Assembly: GCA_900539035.1 (NCBI GenBank)
Contig: UQAU01000010.1
Location: 1-64,000, forward strand
Direction of reading: 5' to 3'
DNA from: an uncultured Collinsella sp.
Lineage (GTDB): Bacteria > Actinomycetota > Coriobacteriia > Coriobacteriales > Coriobacteriaceae
DNA length: 64,000 nt
A program made the position numbers and the translations under genes. Positions 17,888-26,488 of the stretch are shown here, piece by piece. The notes under the pieces were generated by a model. The model did not search any database and had not been told where the DNA came from. It saw only the letters and a list, made by a program, of their open reading frames with translations. Within the stretch, counting starts at the first letter, position 1; every line of letters begins with the position of its first letter.

Positions 17888-18104
17888 GCAAGGGTACCCC
17901 CTGTAGCGACGTGCAAAATCGTGAGTATTCAGCAAGGTAAAGGTCTTTATCAGTTAACCGAAGCATGGAACGGCCCCCGTTTTGGCTCTGACGACGCTAA
18001 AACGGGGGCCGGTTTTTGCTTTTTCGTGTCTGAGGGGCATCCGGAACGGTGGAATTTGCAGAATACTCGCGATTTTGCACGTCGCGTGAGGGGGGACCCT
18101 TGCT
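17887..18104. repeat. 218-bp element with 44-bp imperfect inverted termini
   Basis: Arms 17887-17930 and 18061-18104 are reverse complements at 39 of 44 positions. The left arm starts on the last base of the transaldolase stop codon and the right arm ends 8 bp before the stop codon of tex, so it fills the convergent gap. A strong terminator sits inside at 17971-18024. Confidence 0.88.
17971..18024 (+). terminator. terminator of transaldolase gene
   Basis: CGGCCCCCGTTTT (17971-17983) pairs with AAAACGGGGGCCG (17999-18011), followed by TTTTTGCTTTTT. Stem of 13 bp. Confidence 0.9.
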
Positions 18105-18112
18105 TTGGCGGT

Positions 18113-20260
18113 TTACTTGCCCTGTACCATGGTGAGCGAGATCTTCTTGCGGTCGCGATCGACCTTCTCGACCCACACCTTGACCGTGTCACCGACGCGC
18201 ACCACATCGCTCGGGTGTTTGACGAAGCGGTTGGCCAGCTTGGAGATGTGCACGAGGCCGTCCTGGTGCACGCCCACGTCGACGAAGGCGCCAAAGTCGA
18301 CGACGTTGCGCACCGTACCCTTGAGCTCCATGCCGGGTTCCAGGTCGTCGATGGAAAGCGCTGAGCGACTAAAGACCACCTCGGGCGCGTCGTCGCGTGG
18401 GTCGCGGCCGGGCTTCTTGAGCTCGTTGACGATGTCGATGAGCGTCAGGGTGCCACAGTCCAGGTCGTTTGCCAGCGCCGAGATGCTGCCGATGCGGCGC
18501 TCGATGTCGGGCACGCCGCCACGGCTGAGCTCGCTTGCCGCAACGCCGGCACGCTCCAGGACGGACGTGGCCACCTCGTAGCTCTCGGGGTGGACGCTTG
18601 TCGCGTCGAGCGGGTTCTTGCCGCCGCTGATGCGCAGGAAGCCCGCGGCGTTGAGGTATGCCTTGGGTCCCAGCTTGGGGACCTTCTTGAGCTGGCGGCG
18701 ATCGGTAAAGGCGCCGTTTTCCTCGCGGTAGGCCACGATGTTCTTGGCCACGCTCGGCGTGATGCCCGACACGTATCCCAGCAGGCTTGCGCTCGCGGTG
18801 TTCACGTCGACGCCCACGCGGTTGACGACGTCCTCCACCACGTGGCCCAAGGTGCGCGAAAGCTCAGCCTGGTCAAGGTCGTGCTGGTACTGGCCAACGC
18901 CGATAGACTGGGGCGGGATCTTAACGAGCTCGGCCAGCGGGTCTTGCAGGCGGCGGCCCAGGCTCATGGCGCCGCGCACGGTGACGTCCAAGTCGGGATA
19001 CTCCTGGCTCGCGAGCTCGGAGGCAGAGTACACCGACGCACCGGCCTCGTTCACGATGGTGTATCGCAGCCCGGGCGCCTGCTCGGCGATGAACTCCGAG
19101 ACGACTTCCTCGGTCTCGCGGCTGGCGGTGCCGTTGCCGATGACGATGGTGTTGACGCTGTCCTTCTTGACGAGGCGGGCGAGCTCGCGCTTGGTGCCGG
19201 CGACGTCGTGGCGCGGTTTGGTGGGGTAGACCACGCCGTGGTCGAGCAGCTTGCCGGTCTCGTCCATGACGGCGACCTTGCAGCCGGTGCGGTAGCCCGG
19301 GTCGAGCGCGAGCACGCGGGCGCCACGGACGGGGCGCGCCGAGAGCAGGCCCTCGAGATTCTTGGCAAAGACATTAATGGCCTCGGTCTGGGCGCGAACG
19401 GTGAGCTTGGCGCGGGCCTCGCGCTCCAGCGAGGGGGCCATGAGGCGCTTGTAGCCGTCAGCGATGGCGGCATCGAAGACGGGCGCGAAGACGCTCTGGC
19501 GTCGGGGCCAACGGCTGCCGAGGCGTGCCGTGGCAGCGGCGCCGTCGACGTTCACGCGCACGCGTAGCTTGCCCTCGCGCTCACCGCGGTCGATAGCCAG
19601 CACGCGGTGGTTGGGTATACGGCGCAGCGGCTCATCATAGCTGTAGTACGGCTCGTAGGGGGTCTTCTCGGCGGGGTCGGTGGCCTCGACGATGATGTCG
19701 GCGGTGTTTTGCGTAAAGGCGCGCAGGTCGGCGACGTTCTCGGGGTCCTCGGCCACCGTCTCGGCCACGATGTCGGCGGCGCCGGCGAGCGCCTTCTCGG
19801 GCGTGTCGAAGCCGGCCTCCTCATTGACGTAGTCCGCGGCGGCGTCGAGTGCGCTGCCCTTGGCCGAGGCCTGCATGATGATCATGTTGGCGAGCGGCTC
19901 CAGGCCGGCCTCGCGGGCCTTCTGCGCGCGGGTCATGCGCTTTTTGCGGTAGGGCTTGTAGAGGTCCTCGACACGCTGGAGCTGCGTGGCCTCGCGAATC
20001 TGCTGCTCGAGTTCGGGCGTGAGTTTGCCCTGGGCGTCGATGAGCAGAATGACGTCCTCTTTGCGCTGCTCAAGATTGCGCAGGTAAGACAGGCGCTCGT
20101 CGAGTGCGCGCAGGGCGACGTCGTCCATGCCGCCCGTGGCTTCCTTGCGGTAGCGCGAGATAAAGGGGATGGTGCTGCCCTCGTCGATGAGCTTGACGGC
20201 TGCCTCGATGTTGGCGGCTTTAAGGTTGAGCTCGTGGGCGAGCTGGGCGATAAGATCCAT
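18113..20260 (-). CDS. tex: Tex family S1 RNA-binding transcription accessory protein
   Basis: 715 residues. The ATG at 20260 is preceded by AAGGAGT at short spacing; the longer upstream frame runs into an inverted repeat and is rejected. Tex layout: N-terminal helical region with TIPFISRYRKEATGGMDD, a YqgF/RNase H-like domain (LALDPGYRTGCKVAVMD), helix-hairpin-helix region (ASASLLGYVSGITPSVAKNI) and a C-terminal S1 domain (GTVRNVVDFGAFVDVGVHQD). It binds nucleic acid with RNA polymerase and affects gene expression; the precise role in this group is unknown. Length is close to the family norm of about 720-780. Confidence 0.92.
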   Translation of the reverse strand: MDLIAQLAHELNLKAANIEAAVKLIDEGSTIPFISRYRKEATGGMDDVALRALDERLSYLRNLEQRKEDVILLIDAQGKLTPELEQQIREATQLQRVEDLYKPYRKKRMTRAQKAREAGLEPLANMIIMQASAKGSALDAAADYVNEEAGFDTPEKALAGAADIVAETVAEDPENVADLRAFTQNTADIIVEATDPAEKTPYEPYYSYDEPLRRIPNHRVLAIDRGEREGKLRVRVNVDGAAATARLGSRWPRRQSVFAPVFDAAIADGYKRLMAPSLEREARAKLTVRAQTEAINVFAKNLEGLLSARPVRGARVLALDPGYRTGCKVAVMDETGKLLDHGVVYPTKPRHDVAGTKRELARLVKKDSVNTIVIGNGTASRETEEVVSEFIAEQAPGLRYTIVNEAGASVYSASELASQEYPDLDVTVRGAMSLGRRLQDPLAELVKIPPQSIGVGQYQHDLDQAELSRTLGHVVEDVVNRVGVDVNTASASLLGYVSGITPSVAKNIVAYREENGAFTDRRQLKKVPKLGPKAYLNAAGFLRISGGKNPLDATSVHPESYEVATSVLERAGVAASELSRGGVPDIERRIGSISALANDLDCGTLTLIDIVNELKKPGRDPRDDAPEVVFSRSALSIDDLEPGMELKGTVRNVVDFGAFVDVGVHQDGLVHISKLANRFVKHPSDVVRVGDTVKVWVEKVDRDRKKISLTMVQGK

Positions 20261-20341
20261 GGGACTCCTTGCGTTTAAGGTGCGTTTGCGGCATGGGGCT
20301 ACCAAGGATACCACCCGTCCCAAAAGACTGTTTTGGGGCCG

Positions 20342-20503
20342 CGCCACGAAAACGACCTATCTACTACGTCTTGCCCGTAGAGGCTGACCATACCTGGGTT
20401 TTCCGAAAATCGACAAGCCGTCTACCTGCGGTTTTTATTTCGCGAAATTTGGCATGGTTAGGGGCGATCGGTTAAACGTAGTAGATAGGCCCATTTCGTG
20501 GCG
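20342..20503. repeat. 162-bp element with 28-bp imperfect inverted repeats
   Basis: Arms 20342-20369 and 20476-20503 match as reverse complements except at three central positions. Inside, CTGACCAT and ATGGTTAG can also pair. Unlike the others it lies upstream of a gene (tex, minus strand), between tex and the terminator of the next gene, so it may affect tex transcription. The rest of 20261-20670 holds no gene. Confidence 0.75.
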
Positions 20504-20563
20504 AACGAATCAGACTGAGGTGCAAAATAGCCCCCGCTCCAGAAAAATCGTCGGCAAGGTAGC

Positions 20564-20598
20564 AAAAGGCCCCGCGGGCAGGAGGCTACTCGCGGGGC
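20564..20598 (-). terminator. terminator of Gfo/Idh operon
   Basis: GCCCCGCG (20569-20576) and CGCGGGGC (20591-20598) form a stem. On the minus strand it is followed by CTTTTGC, about 70 bp after the stop codon at 20671. Confidence 0.75.
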
Positions 20599-20670
20599 AA
20601 AGAAGAGGGGCTTATTTGTGGCGGACCAAGGCGCTCGGCGGGGAGTTTGCCGCGGCCCGCTCTTAAGGCA

Positions 20671-21711
20671 TTACAGCTCGACGAGCTGGCCGGTCTCGGC
20701 GGCCTCCTTGATAGCGTTAAGCAGCGTGAGCGTCTTAACGTTATCGGCGGGGGTCACGACGGGCTCGACCTCGCGGCGGACAACCTTCACAAAGTGCTTG
20801 AGCTGCATCTTGTGCGGCAGCGCCGGGTCCACGGCCGGGATCTCCATCTGCAGCGGCTTGTGCCAGTTGGAGGCGCCGTCATAGGAGAATTGGTGCAGGC
20901 GGGGCAGCGAAAGGGCGCCCTTGGTGCCGCCGATAAAGTAGGCGTCGGCGTCGAAGGGACGATACTGCGGGTCCTCGCGAGCGGTTGCCTCCCAGTTCCA
21001 GGGGCTGGCGGTGGCGTCGGAGATGGTCATGCTTGCGAGCGCGCCATCGGCAAAACGGACGTTGACCACGGCGGAGTCCTCGGTCTCAAAACCGCGGGCG
21101 GCGCTGGACTGCATGCCCTGGACGGCAACGGGCTCGCCCAGCAGGTAGCGGAGCAGGTCGACGTCGTGCACCAGGTTGACCAGGATCGGGCCGGCACCCT
21201 TCTTGCGGCGCCACTCGACGTCGAAATACTCGTCGTTCTTATAGATCATGTAGTGGAAGCTCGACACGGTGAGCTTGCCCAGCTCGCCAGACTCGATGAT
21301 CTCCTTGGCCTTGTTGACGAAGGGGTTGTGGCGACGGTGCTGACCCACGAGCACGGGCACGCCGGCGGTCTCGGCCTCGGCGGCGAAGGCCTGGGCATCC
21401 TCCAGGTCGTTGGAGATCGGCTTTTCGACCAACGGCACGATGTTGCGCTTCACAGCCTCGCGGGCAACGCCCAGGTGCAGGTCGTTGGGGGTGGCGATAA
21501 TGACGGCCTCGGGCTTGACCTCGTCCATCATCTGGGCGGGATCGGTGAAGAACGGCGCGCCGGCGGCCTCGGCCGTGGCGCGGGCGCCCTCAAAGGCGTC
21601 GGCGATGGCGACGAGCTCGGCCTCGGGCTCCTCGGTGACAAAGCGGATGTGGTTGCGGCCCATGGCGCCGGCGCCGATAACGGCAATGCGGACGGGGTTG
21701 AGCTCAGACAT
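20671..21711 (-). CDS. Gfo/Idh/MocA family oxidoreductase
   Basis: 346 residues, NAD(P)-dependent, cytoplasmic. AAGGAGT lies five bases before the ATG. The N-terminal Rossmann fold starts with VIGAGAMGRNHIRF; VEKPISNDLEDA is the family's EKP motif, and NLVHDVDLLRYLLGE is the conserved block with the catalytic His-Asp region. Substrates in the family are sugars, inositols and related polyols. It is the last gene of a minus-strand operon with an SDR and an MFS transporter, which suggests uptake and oxidation of one polyol or sugar acid. Confidence 0.88.
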   Translation of the reverse strand: MSELNPVRIAVIGAGAMGRNHIRFVTEEPEAELVAIADAFEGARATAEAAGAPFFTDPAQMMDEVKPEAVIIATPNDLHLGVAREAVKRNIVPLVEKPISNDLEDAQAFAAEAETAGVPVLVGQHRRHNPFVNKAKEIIESGELGKLTVSSFHYMIYKNDEYFDVEWRRKKGAGPILVNLVHDVDLLRYLLGEPVAVQGMQSSAARGFETEDSAVVNVRFADGALASMTISDATASPWNWEATAREDPQYRPFDADAYFIGGTKGALSLPRLHQFSYDGASNWHKPLQMEIPAVDPALPHKMQLKHFVKVVRREVEPVVTPADNVKTLTLLNAIKEAAETGQLVEL

Positions 21712-21740
21712 TTCGACTCCTTAATACTGGTGACCGGTGG

Positions 21741-21772
21741 AATGCGACAAAGGGGCTGTCCCTTTGTCGCAT
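21741..21772. repeat. GACAAAGGGACAG hairpin family, copy 3
   Basis: ATGCGACAAAGGG and CCCTTTGTCGCAT form a perfect stem around GCTGT. It starts 9 bp after the MFS stop codon on the minus strand, inside the operon, so it could lower expression of the downstream oxidoreductase. Confidence 0.85.
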
Positions 21773-21780
21773 CGGTAAAA

Positions 21781-23037
21781 CTAGGCGGACTTCTTCTTGC
21801 TGTCGGAGACCATCATGTAGACGGTGAGCACGACGGCGATGGCGGCGATCACAATGGCGCCGTAGAAGGACTGCTGGTAGGCGGCGCTGCCGGCCTCGGC
21901 GTGATACAGCACGGCGGTGATGGGCTGGCTGATCCAGGTGGAAGCGGCATAACCCAAAAACATGATGCCGTAGTTGACGCCGATGTTGCTGGTACCAAAG
22001 GCGCCACCGGTGAGCGGCGGGTAGATGACGAGCAGGGCGCCAAAGCTAAAGCCGAGCAGGGCGAGCGCCACAAAGAACATGCTCTGCGTAAAGCTCATCG
22101 ACATGATGACAAGCGCGACGATGGTGACGACAAGGCTGATGAGCAGCGACTTGTAGGCGCCGAGCTTGTCGATGATCTGGCCAAAGGACAGACGGCCAAC
22201 CAGGTTGGCGCAGGTGTTGACGGAGACCACCACACCGCCGAGGGCGACGGCAGCGGCGCTCGTGGGATCGACGAAGAGCTGGACGGCGGCGATGGAGGCA
22301 ACCTTGCCGACGAGCAGGGTGCCGGCGGTGGCGGCAAAGGCGAAGGTGATGATGAGGACCCAGAAGCGCGGGGTCTTGACCATCTCGCCCGGGGTGAGGT
22401 CGCCGAAGGTGCCGGCGTGCGCGCCGCCCTTGGGGGCCTCGAAGCCCTCGGGCAGCCAACCGGCCTCGGGAGCCTTCAGGAACAGGGCAGAGGCGGCGAT
22501 CATCACAAAGAAGATGACGCCGAGTGCCTTAAGAGCACCGAAGATGCCAAGGCTCGGGATGAGCAGCGAAGCGAGCACCGGGGACAGCACGGCGGGGCCG
22601 GCGGTCGAAGCAGCGAGGGTGATGCCAGAGGCGAGGCCCTTCTTGTCGATGAACCACTTTTGGCCGGTGGTGAGCGCCGGGTTGTAGCCCAGACCGTTGC
22701 CGACGGCGGCGACGAGCGAGAACCACAGGTAGAATTGCCACGGTTCGGTGACGGTGCCGGACATGAACCAGCCCACGCCGTAGCACACGGCGGCGGCGAT
22801 CACGACGTTGCGGGGGCCGATTTTATCGGAGATGCGGCCGGCGAAGATGCCCGTCACGGCCATGATGGTCTGGAAGACGGGGAAGGCCCAGGTAAGGGCG
22901 CTGGACCACTCGGGATAGACGGCGAGCAGGTTCTTGCTCACGACGGAATACAGCGCGATGGAGCTGATGAAGAACATGGTGACGCACGCGGCGGAAAGCA
23001 CGACGGCGCGACCCTTGTTGGAGTTGGTGGAAGCCAT
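21781..23037 (-). CDS. MFS transporter, OFA (oxalate/formate antiporter-like)
   Basis: 418 residues with twelve predicted membrane segments; AAAGAGT before the ATG. Features of the OFA group include YPEWSSALTWAFPVFQTIMA in the first loop region, GRISDKIGPRNVV between segments 2 and 3, and GLGYNPALTTGQKWFIDKKGLASGI in the middle. The family exchanges small organic anions, but many members are uncharacterised. It shares an operon with an SDR and a Gfo/Idh enzyme, so its substrate is probably that of these enzymes. Oxalate is not implied. Confidence 0.85.
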   Translation of the reverse strand: MASTNSNKGRAVVLSAACVTMFFISSIALYSVVSKNLLAVYPEWSSALTWAFPVFQTIMAVTGIFAGRISDKIGPRNVVIAAAVCYGVGWFMSGTVTEPWQFYLWFSLVAAVGNGLGYNPALTTGQKWFIDKKGLASGITLAASTAGPAVLSPVLASLLIPSLGIFGALKALGVIFFVMIAASALFLKAPEAGWLPEGFEAPKGGAHAGTFGDLTPGEMVKTPRFWVLIITFAFAATAGTLLVGKVASIAAVQLFVDPTSAAAVALGGVVVSVNTCANLVGRLSFGQIIDKLGAYKSLLISLVVTIVALVIMSMSFTQSMFFVALALLGFSFGALLVIYPPLTGGAFGTSNIGVNYGIMFLGYAASTWISQPITAVLYHAEAGSAAYQQSFYGAIVIAAIAVVLTVYMMVSDSKKKSA

Positions 23038-23103
23038 TGGACTCTTTCTAATCGATACGGAGGAGGAACAGGCGTGTCCGCGGGTCCTCCCTGTCGGGTT
23101 GGT

Positions 23104-23985
23104 TTACTGGTCAGTCGGCTTGGCGACGCCGGACTCATCGGACCAAAGCTCGACACCCTTGTTCTTGAGGTAGTTGTCGGCATAAGCGCGACGGCCTCCG
23201 GGCTTGGCGGTGAGGTCGCCCATCATGTTGGAGAAGCCGCCGTCGACTTTGATGGCGTCGCCGGTGGTAAAGTCCGAGCGCTTGGACGCCAGGAACATGA
23301 CGGCGTTGGCGATATCGCTGACCTCGCCGATGCGGCGCGTGGCGATCAGGCGGCTGCGGCTCTTCTCGACCTCGGGGTCGGCGTAGAAGTTGGCCGACAT
23401 CGGGGTCTTAACGAAGCAGGGCTCGACGCAGTTGGAGCGCACGCCGTAGGGGCCCCACTCGGCGGCGAGCATCTTGGACATCATGTTGACGCCGGCCTTG
23501 GTGGAGCTGTACACGCCCGAGAACGTCTCGGGGGAGTGGCTGGCAACGGTCGAGATGTGCACCAGGCGGCCCTGGCCGGCCTTGATCATCTCGCGACCAA
23601 AGCGCTGCGAGGTGATGAAGTAACCGGTGAGGTTGACGTTGAGCACCTGCTCCCAGTCGCTCAGCGGCAGGTCTTCCATGGCTGCGAAGCGCAGGATGCC
23701 GGCGGTGTTGACGAGGACGTCGACGCGGCCGAAGTCGGCGATGGTGGCGTCGACGGCAGCCTGAACCTCGGCCTCGTCGGTGGCGTTCATCTTGTAGCCC
23801 TCGGCGTGGATGTCAAACTCGGCGGCGAGGTCGGCGGCAGCGGCCTTGACCTTCTCCTCGTCCAGATCGAGCATGACGACGTTGGCGCCATTGCGGGCGA
23901 ACTCGCGACAGATCTCGGCGCCCATACCGCCGAGCGCGCCGGTCACGGCGCAGACATCGCCCTCGAGCTTAAGCCAATTGCTCAT
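23104..23985 (-). CDS. short-chain dehydrogenase/reductase (SDR)
   Basis: 293 residues, first gene of the operon, AAGGGAAG before the ATG. Classical SDR: cofactor motif TGALGGMGAE, NTAGIL, and catalytic YSSTK with an upstream HISTVASHS serine. VMLDLDEEK after the second strand has an acidic residue favouring NAD over NADP. Residues after about 250 (GDLTAKPGGRRAYADNYLKN) form an extra tail of about 35 residues. Substrate probably a polyol or sugar, from the neighbouring Gfo/Idh gene. Confidence 0.9.
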   Translation of the reverse strand: MSNWLKLEGDVCAVTGALGGMGAEICREFARNGANVVMLDLDEEKVKAAAADLAAEFDIHAEGYKMNATDEAEVQAAVDATIADFGRVDVLVNTAGILRFAAMEDLPLSDWEQVLNVNLTGYFITSQRFGREMIKAGQGRLVHISTVASHSPETFSGVYSSTKAGVNMMSKMLAAEWGPYGVRSNCVEPCFVKTPMSANFYADPEVEKSRSRLIATRRIGEVSDIANAVMFLASKRSDFTTGDAIKVDGGFSNMMGDLTAKPGGRRAYADNYLKNKGVELWSDESGVAKPTDQ

Positions 23986-24218
23986 AGGAACTTCCCTTCT
24001 TGTGCCTCCCCGTTGGTCGCTCCCATTAACCGACCCACGTGGTTTTCGCTGGTTATCGTATGCTTTGCGTTTGCGCAGGTGAATTGCATATTTGTTAGAA
24101 TGGCGTTAACCGTAGGTTTATAGCTCGCAAGACGATGTGTCCTTCATTGAGTGTGTGACCTGCCAAAACGACCCCCTTTGGCAGCTCATTGCCATACGTC
24201 TGGAAACAGGAGATTCAC

Positions 24219-25097
24219 GTGTACGATCGACGACTCGAGGCCATATCGGCCGCCGCGGAGCTGGGAAGCTTCTCGCGTGCGGCGGCAAAATTGCGCGTGT
24301 CGACCCCAGCACTCGTCAAGCAGGTGTCGGGCTTCGAGGCCGAGTTCGGCATCACGCTGTTCGAACGTTCGCACTCGGGCGTCAAGGTGACGCCGGCCGG
24401 CGCACTGCTGGTGGACGACGCGCGCTCGATCATGCGGCAGTCCGAGGACGCGCTGCGCCGTGCCCGACGCGCGGCGGGCGATGGCGGTGCCGTGCGCTTG
24501 GGCGTGTCGATGATGTGCCCGGGGCGCCAAACGCTGTCGATGTGGTCGAGCATCCACGATCTGGAACCATCGCTGCGATTTGAGATCGTGCCGGTAAGCG
24601 ACCTCTATGACGAGCGCGAATCCGTCATGCGCAGCCTCGGTCGCGAGGTCGATGTGGTGCAGTCGAGTTTTTCGACCCCGCGCTGGGGTGATGCCTGCCA
24701 AAAGCTCCGCATCGTCAACGTACCGTTTTATATCGACCTGCCGCGCACGAGCCCGCTGGCGCGCAAGGCACGCATTACGGTTGCCGACCTGGAGGGCATG
24801 CGCCTGCGCGTGCTCCGCCACGGCAACGACGCCATGGACAGTCTGCGTATCGACCTTTTGGCCGACGGCGGTGTGGACGTGATCGATGTGGATAGCTTTG
24901 ACTTTGCGCTCTTTAACGAGGCAGAGGAAAAGGGCGACGCGGTGCTCACCTGCGGCGCATGGTCGGGCGTGCACCCGGCCTTTGTGGGCGTACCGTTCCT
25001 GTGCGGGCGAGAGGTGCCGGTCTTTTTGCACTATCCGCTCGAGCCAACCCTCCAAGTACAAAAATTCGTCAACGCCATGGCCCAACTCCTCAAGTAG
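24219..25097 (+). CDS. LysR family transcriptional regulator
   Basis: 292 residues. The GTG at 24219 is chosen because AGGAG lies six bases upstream; it begins YDRRLEAISAAAELGSFS. The N-terminal winged helix (1-60) is standard, with AAAKLRVSTPALVKQVSGFE as recognition helix and FERS following. The remainder is a periplasmic-binding-like effector domain. It is divergent from the SDR-MFS-Gfo/Idh operon across about 230 bp, the usual arrangement for a LysR regulator of that operon. The shared gap contains two TTAACC-containing sites, but no operator can be fixed. Confidence 0.88.
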   Translation: MYDRRLEAISAAAELGSFSRAAAKLRVSTPALVKQVSGFEAEFGITLFERSHSGVKVTPAGALLVDDARSIMRQSEDALRRARRAAGDGGAVRLGVSMMCPGRQTLSMWSSIHDLEPSLRFEIVPVSDLYDERESVMRSLGREVDVVQSSFSTPRWGDACQKLRIVNVPFYIDLPRTSPLARKARITVADLEGMRLRVLRHGNDAMDSLRIDLLADGGVDVIDVDSFDFALFNEAEEKGDAVLTCGAWSGVHPAFVGVPFLCGREVPVFLHYPLEPTLQVQKFVNAMAQLLK

Positions 25098-25217
25098 CTA
25101 TCGTGTCGATGATTCTTTAATTCCCGTCCTAGAAAAATCATCTGGTAGAGTTGACCTCACGTGAATTTCAGCACACTGCGTATCACCTGTGCTTTTGTCA
25201 TTTGGGGGAGTGAGCTT

Positions 25218-26308
25218 GTGAATACTTCTGTCGCCAAGAAAGCCAGTCGGGCGATGCGCCTGCTCATGATGGTGCTCACGGCAGTTCTCATCTTCTTCTT
25301 CATTAATGTTATGCTGCTCGTTTCCGATATCCAGGGCACGGCGCGCGTGGTCAACTACGCCGGTCTGGTGCGCGGTACCACGCAGCGAATCGTTAAGCTC
25401 GAGGACGCGGGCCTGCCTCAAGATGACCTGCTCAAAGCCGTGGATTCATACATCAACGGTTTGCGTTACGGAAGTGACGACCTCAACCTCGTCCGTCTCG
25501 ACGACGATGAGTATCAGGCAAAGATGACCGAGCTTGCAAATTATTTTGATGAGCTTTGCGCCGAGATTGCCCGTGTGCGCGAAGTCGGCTACGAGAACAC
25601 CGATATCATCGCGATGAGCGAGGAGTTCTTTGGTATTTGTGACGATGCCACACGACTCGCGGAGGACTATTCCCAGGAAAGGCTACGGCACTCAATCATC
25701 TCGAGGGCTTGGTGATCATCGATATCGTTGGTTTGGTGGCGACCTTTGCGGTTGAACTTGCTCGCGCGGTGCGCACTGCCGCGCTCAATCGCGAGCTGCA
25801 GAACAAAGTCTATCTCGACGAAGCCACGGGACTGCCCAACAAGAACAAGTGCGAGGAGATCTTGGGGCAGGAGCGGCCCGTCTCCGCGGAGGCGCCCGTT
25901 GCGGTGTGCGTCTTCGACCTTAACAATCTGCATACGGTCAATAACACCTTTGGCCACGAGAAGGGCGACGAATACATCCGTTCTTTTGCCCAGCAGCTGG
26001 GGTGCGTGACGTCCGAGACCTGCTTTGTGGGCCGCGACGGTGGCGATGAGTTTATCGCGGTGCTGCGGGATGCCGATCGAGCTGCCGTGGAGTCCTGTCT
26101 CGCTCGGGTTCGCGCGAACGTGAACGAGTATTCCGAGGCTCATCCCGACATGCCTATCAGCTATGCGGTGGGCTACGCGCTTTCCAGTGATTTTGATGAA
26201 CCGCCTACGATGCGCGAGCTCTTTTCCCAGGCCGACAAAAACATGTACATCGACAAGAACCGCGTAAAGACAGCTGAGGCAGCCGGGCCGCAACGCGAGG
26301 AACGGTAA
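25218..26308 (+). pseudogene. membrane GGDEF diguanylate cyclase, frameshifted
   Basis: Two frames make one protein. Frame 1 from GTG 25218 (GGGGGAG upstream) gives a membrane segment near residue 20 and an extracytoplasmic region with VNYAGLVRGTTQRIVKLE, then stops in a foreign tail after DYSQE. The next frame continues without a gap: KATALNHLEGLVIIDIVGLV forms the second membrane segment, followed by the GGDEF domain (LDEATGLPNKNKCEEIL, GRDGGDEFIAVL, active-site residues intact). The break is at the short A run near 25679. Restoring one A there gives YSQEKATALNHL, so a 1-bp deletion or base-calling error is the best explanation. The RxxD inhibitory site is absent. Confidence 0.8.
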
Positions 26309-26328
26309 GCTTGTAACAAAGGGCATAG

Positions 26329-26364
26329 AAAAGCCTCCGCGGCTCGTGTGGCTGCGGAGGCTTT
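26329..26364 (+). terminator. terminator after GGDEF gene
   Basis: AAAAGCCTCCGC (26329-26340) pairs with GCGGAGGCTTT (26354-26364), about 20 bp after the stop codon. Confidence 0.8.
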
Positions 26365-26404
26365 ATTCGTTGCGGCGCATTGTGTTTGGGTCGTTGAAAT
26401 GAGT

Positions 26405-26469
26405 CGATTTGCCCCGAAAGAGGAGGGCATTGACCTTAGGGTCATGCCCGACGAATGAGCGGCAAATCG
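26405..26469. terminator. nested hairpin, likely bidirectional terminator
   Basis: Outer arms CGATTTGCC (26405-26413) and GGCAAATCG (26461-26469) enclose an inner hairpin GGGCATTGACC (26425-26435) with GGTCATGCCC (26440-26449). It sits 20 bp from the stop codon of the minus-strand ABC exporter. Confidence 0.75.
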
Positions 26470-26488
26470 GCCATCTCGGCGAGCCGAA

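Noticed and set aside
20647..24123. Long open frame of 1158 codons on the plus strand
   Set aside because: Antisense to three convincing genes with ribosome sites; the translation is Gly/Asp/His-rich with no motif.
25670..25715. Programmed -1 frameshift in the GGDEF gene
   Set aside because: No standard slippery heptamer or downstream structure was seen. A one-base loss in the A run explains it better.
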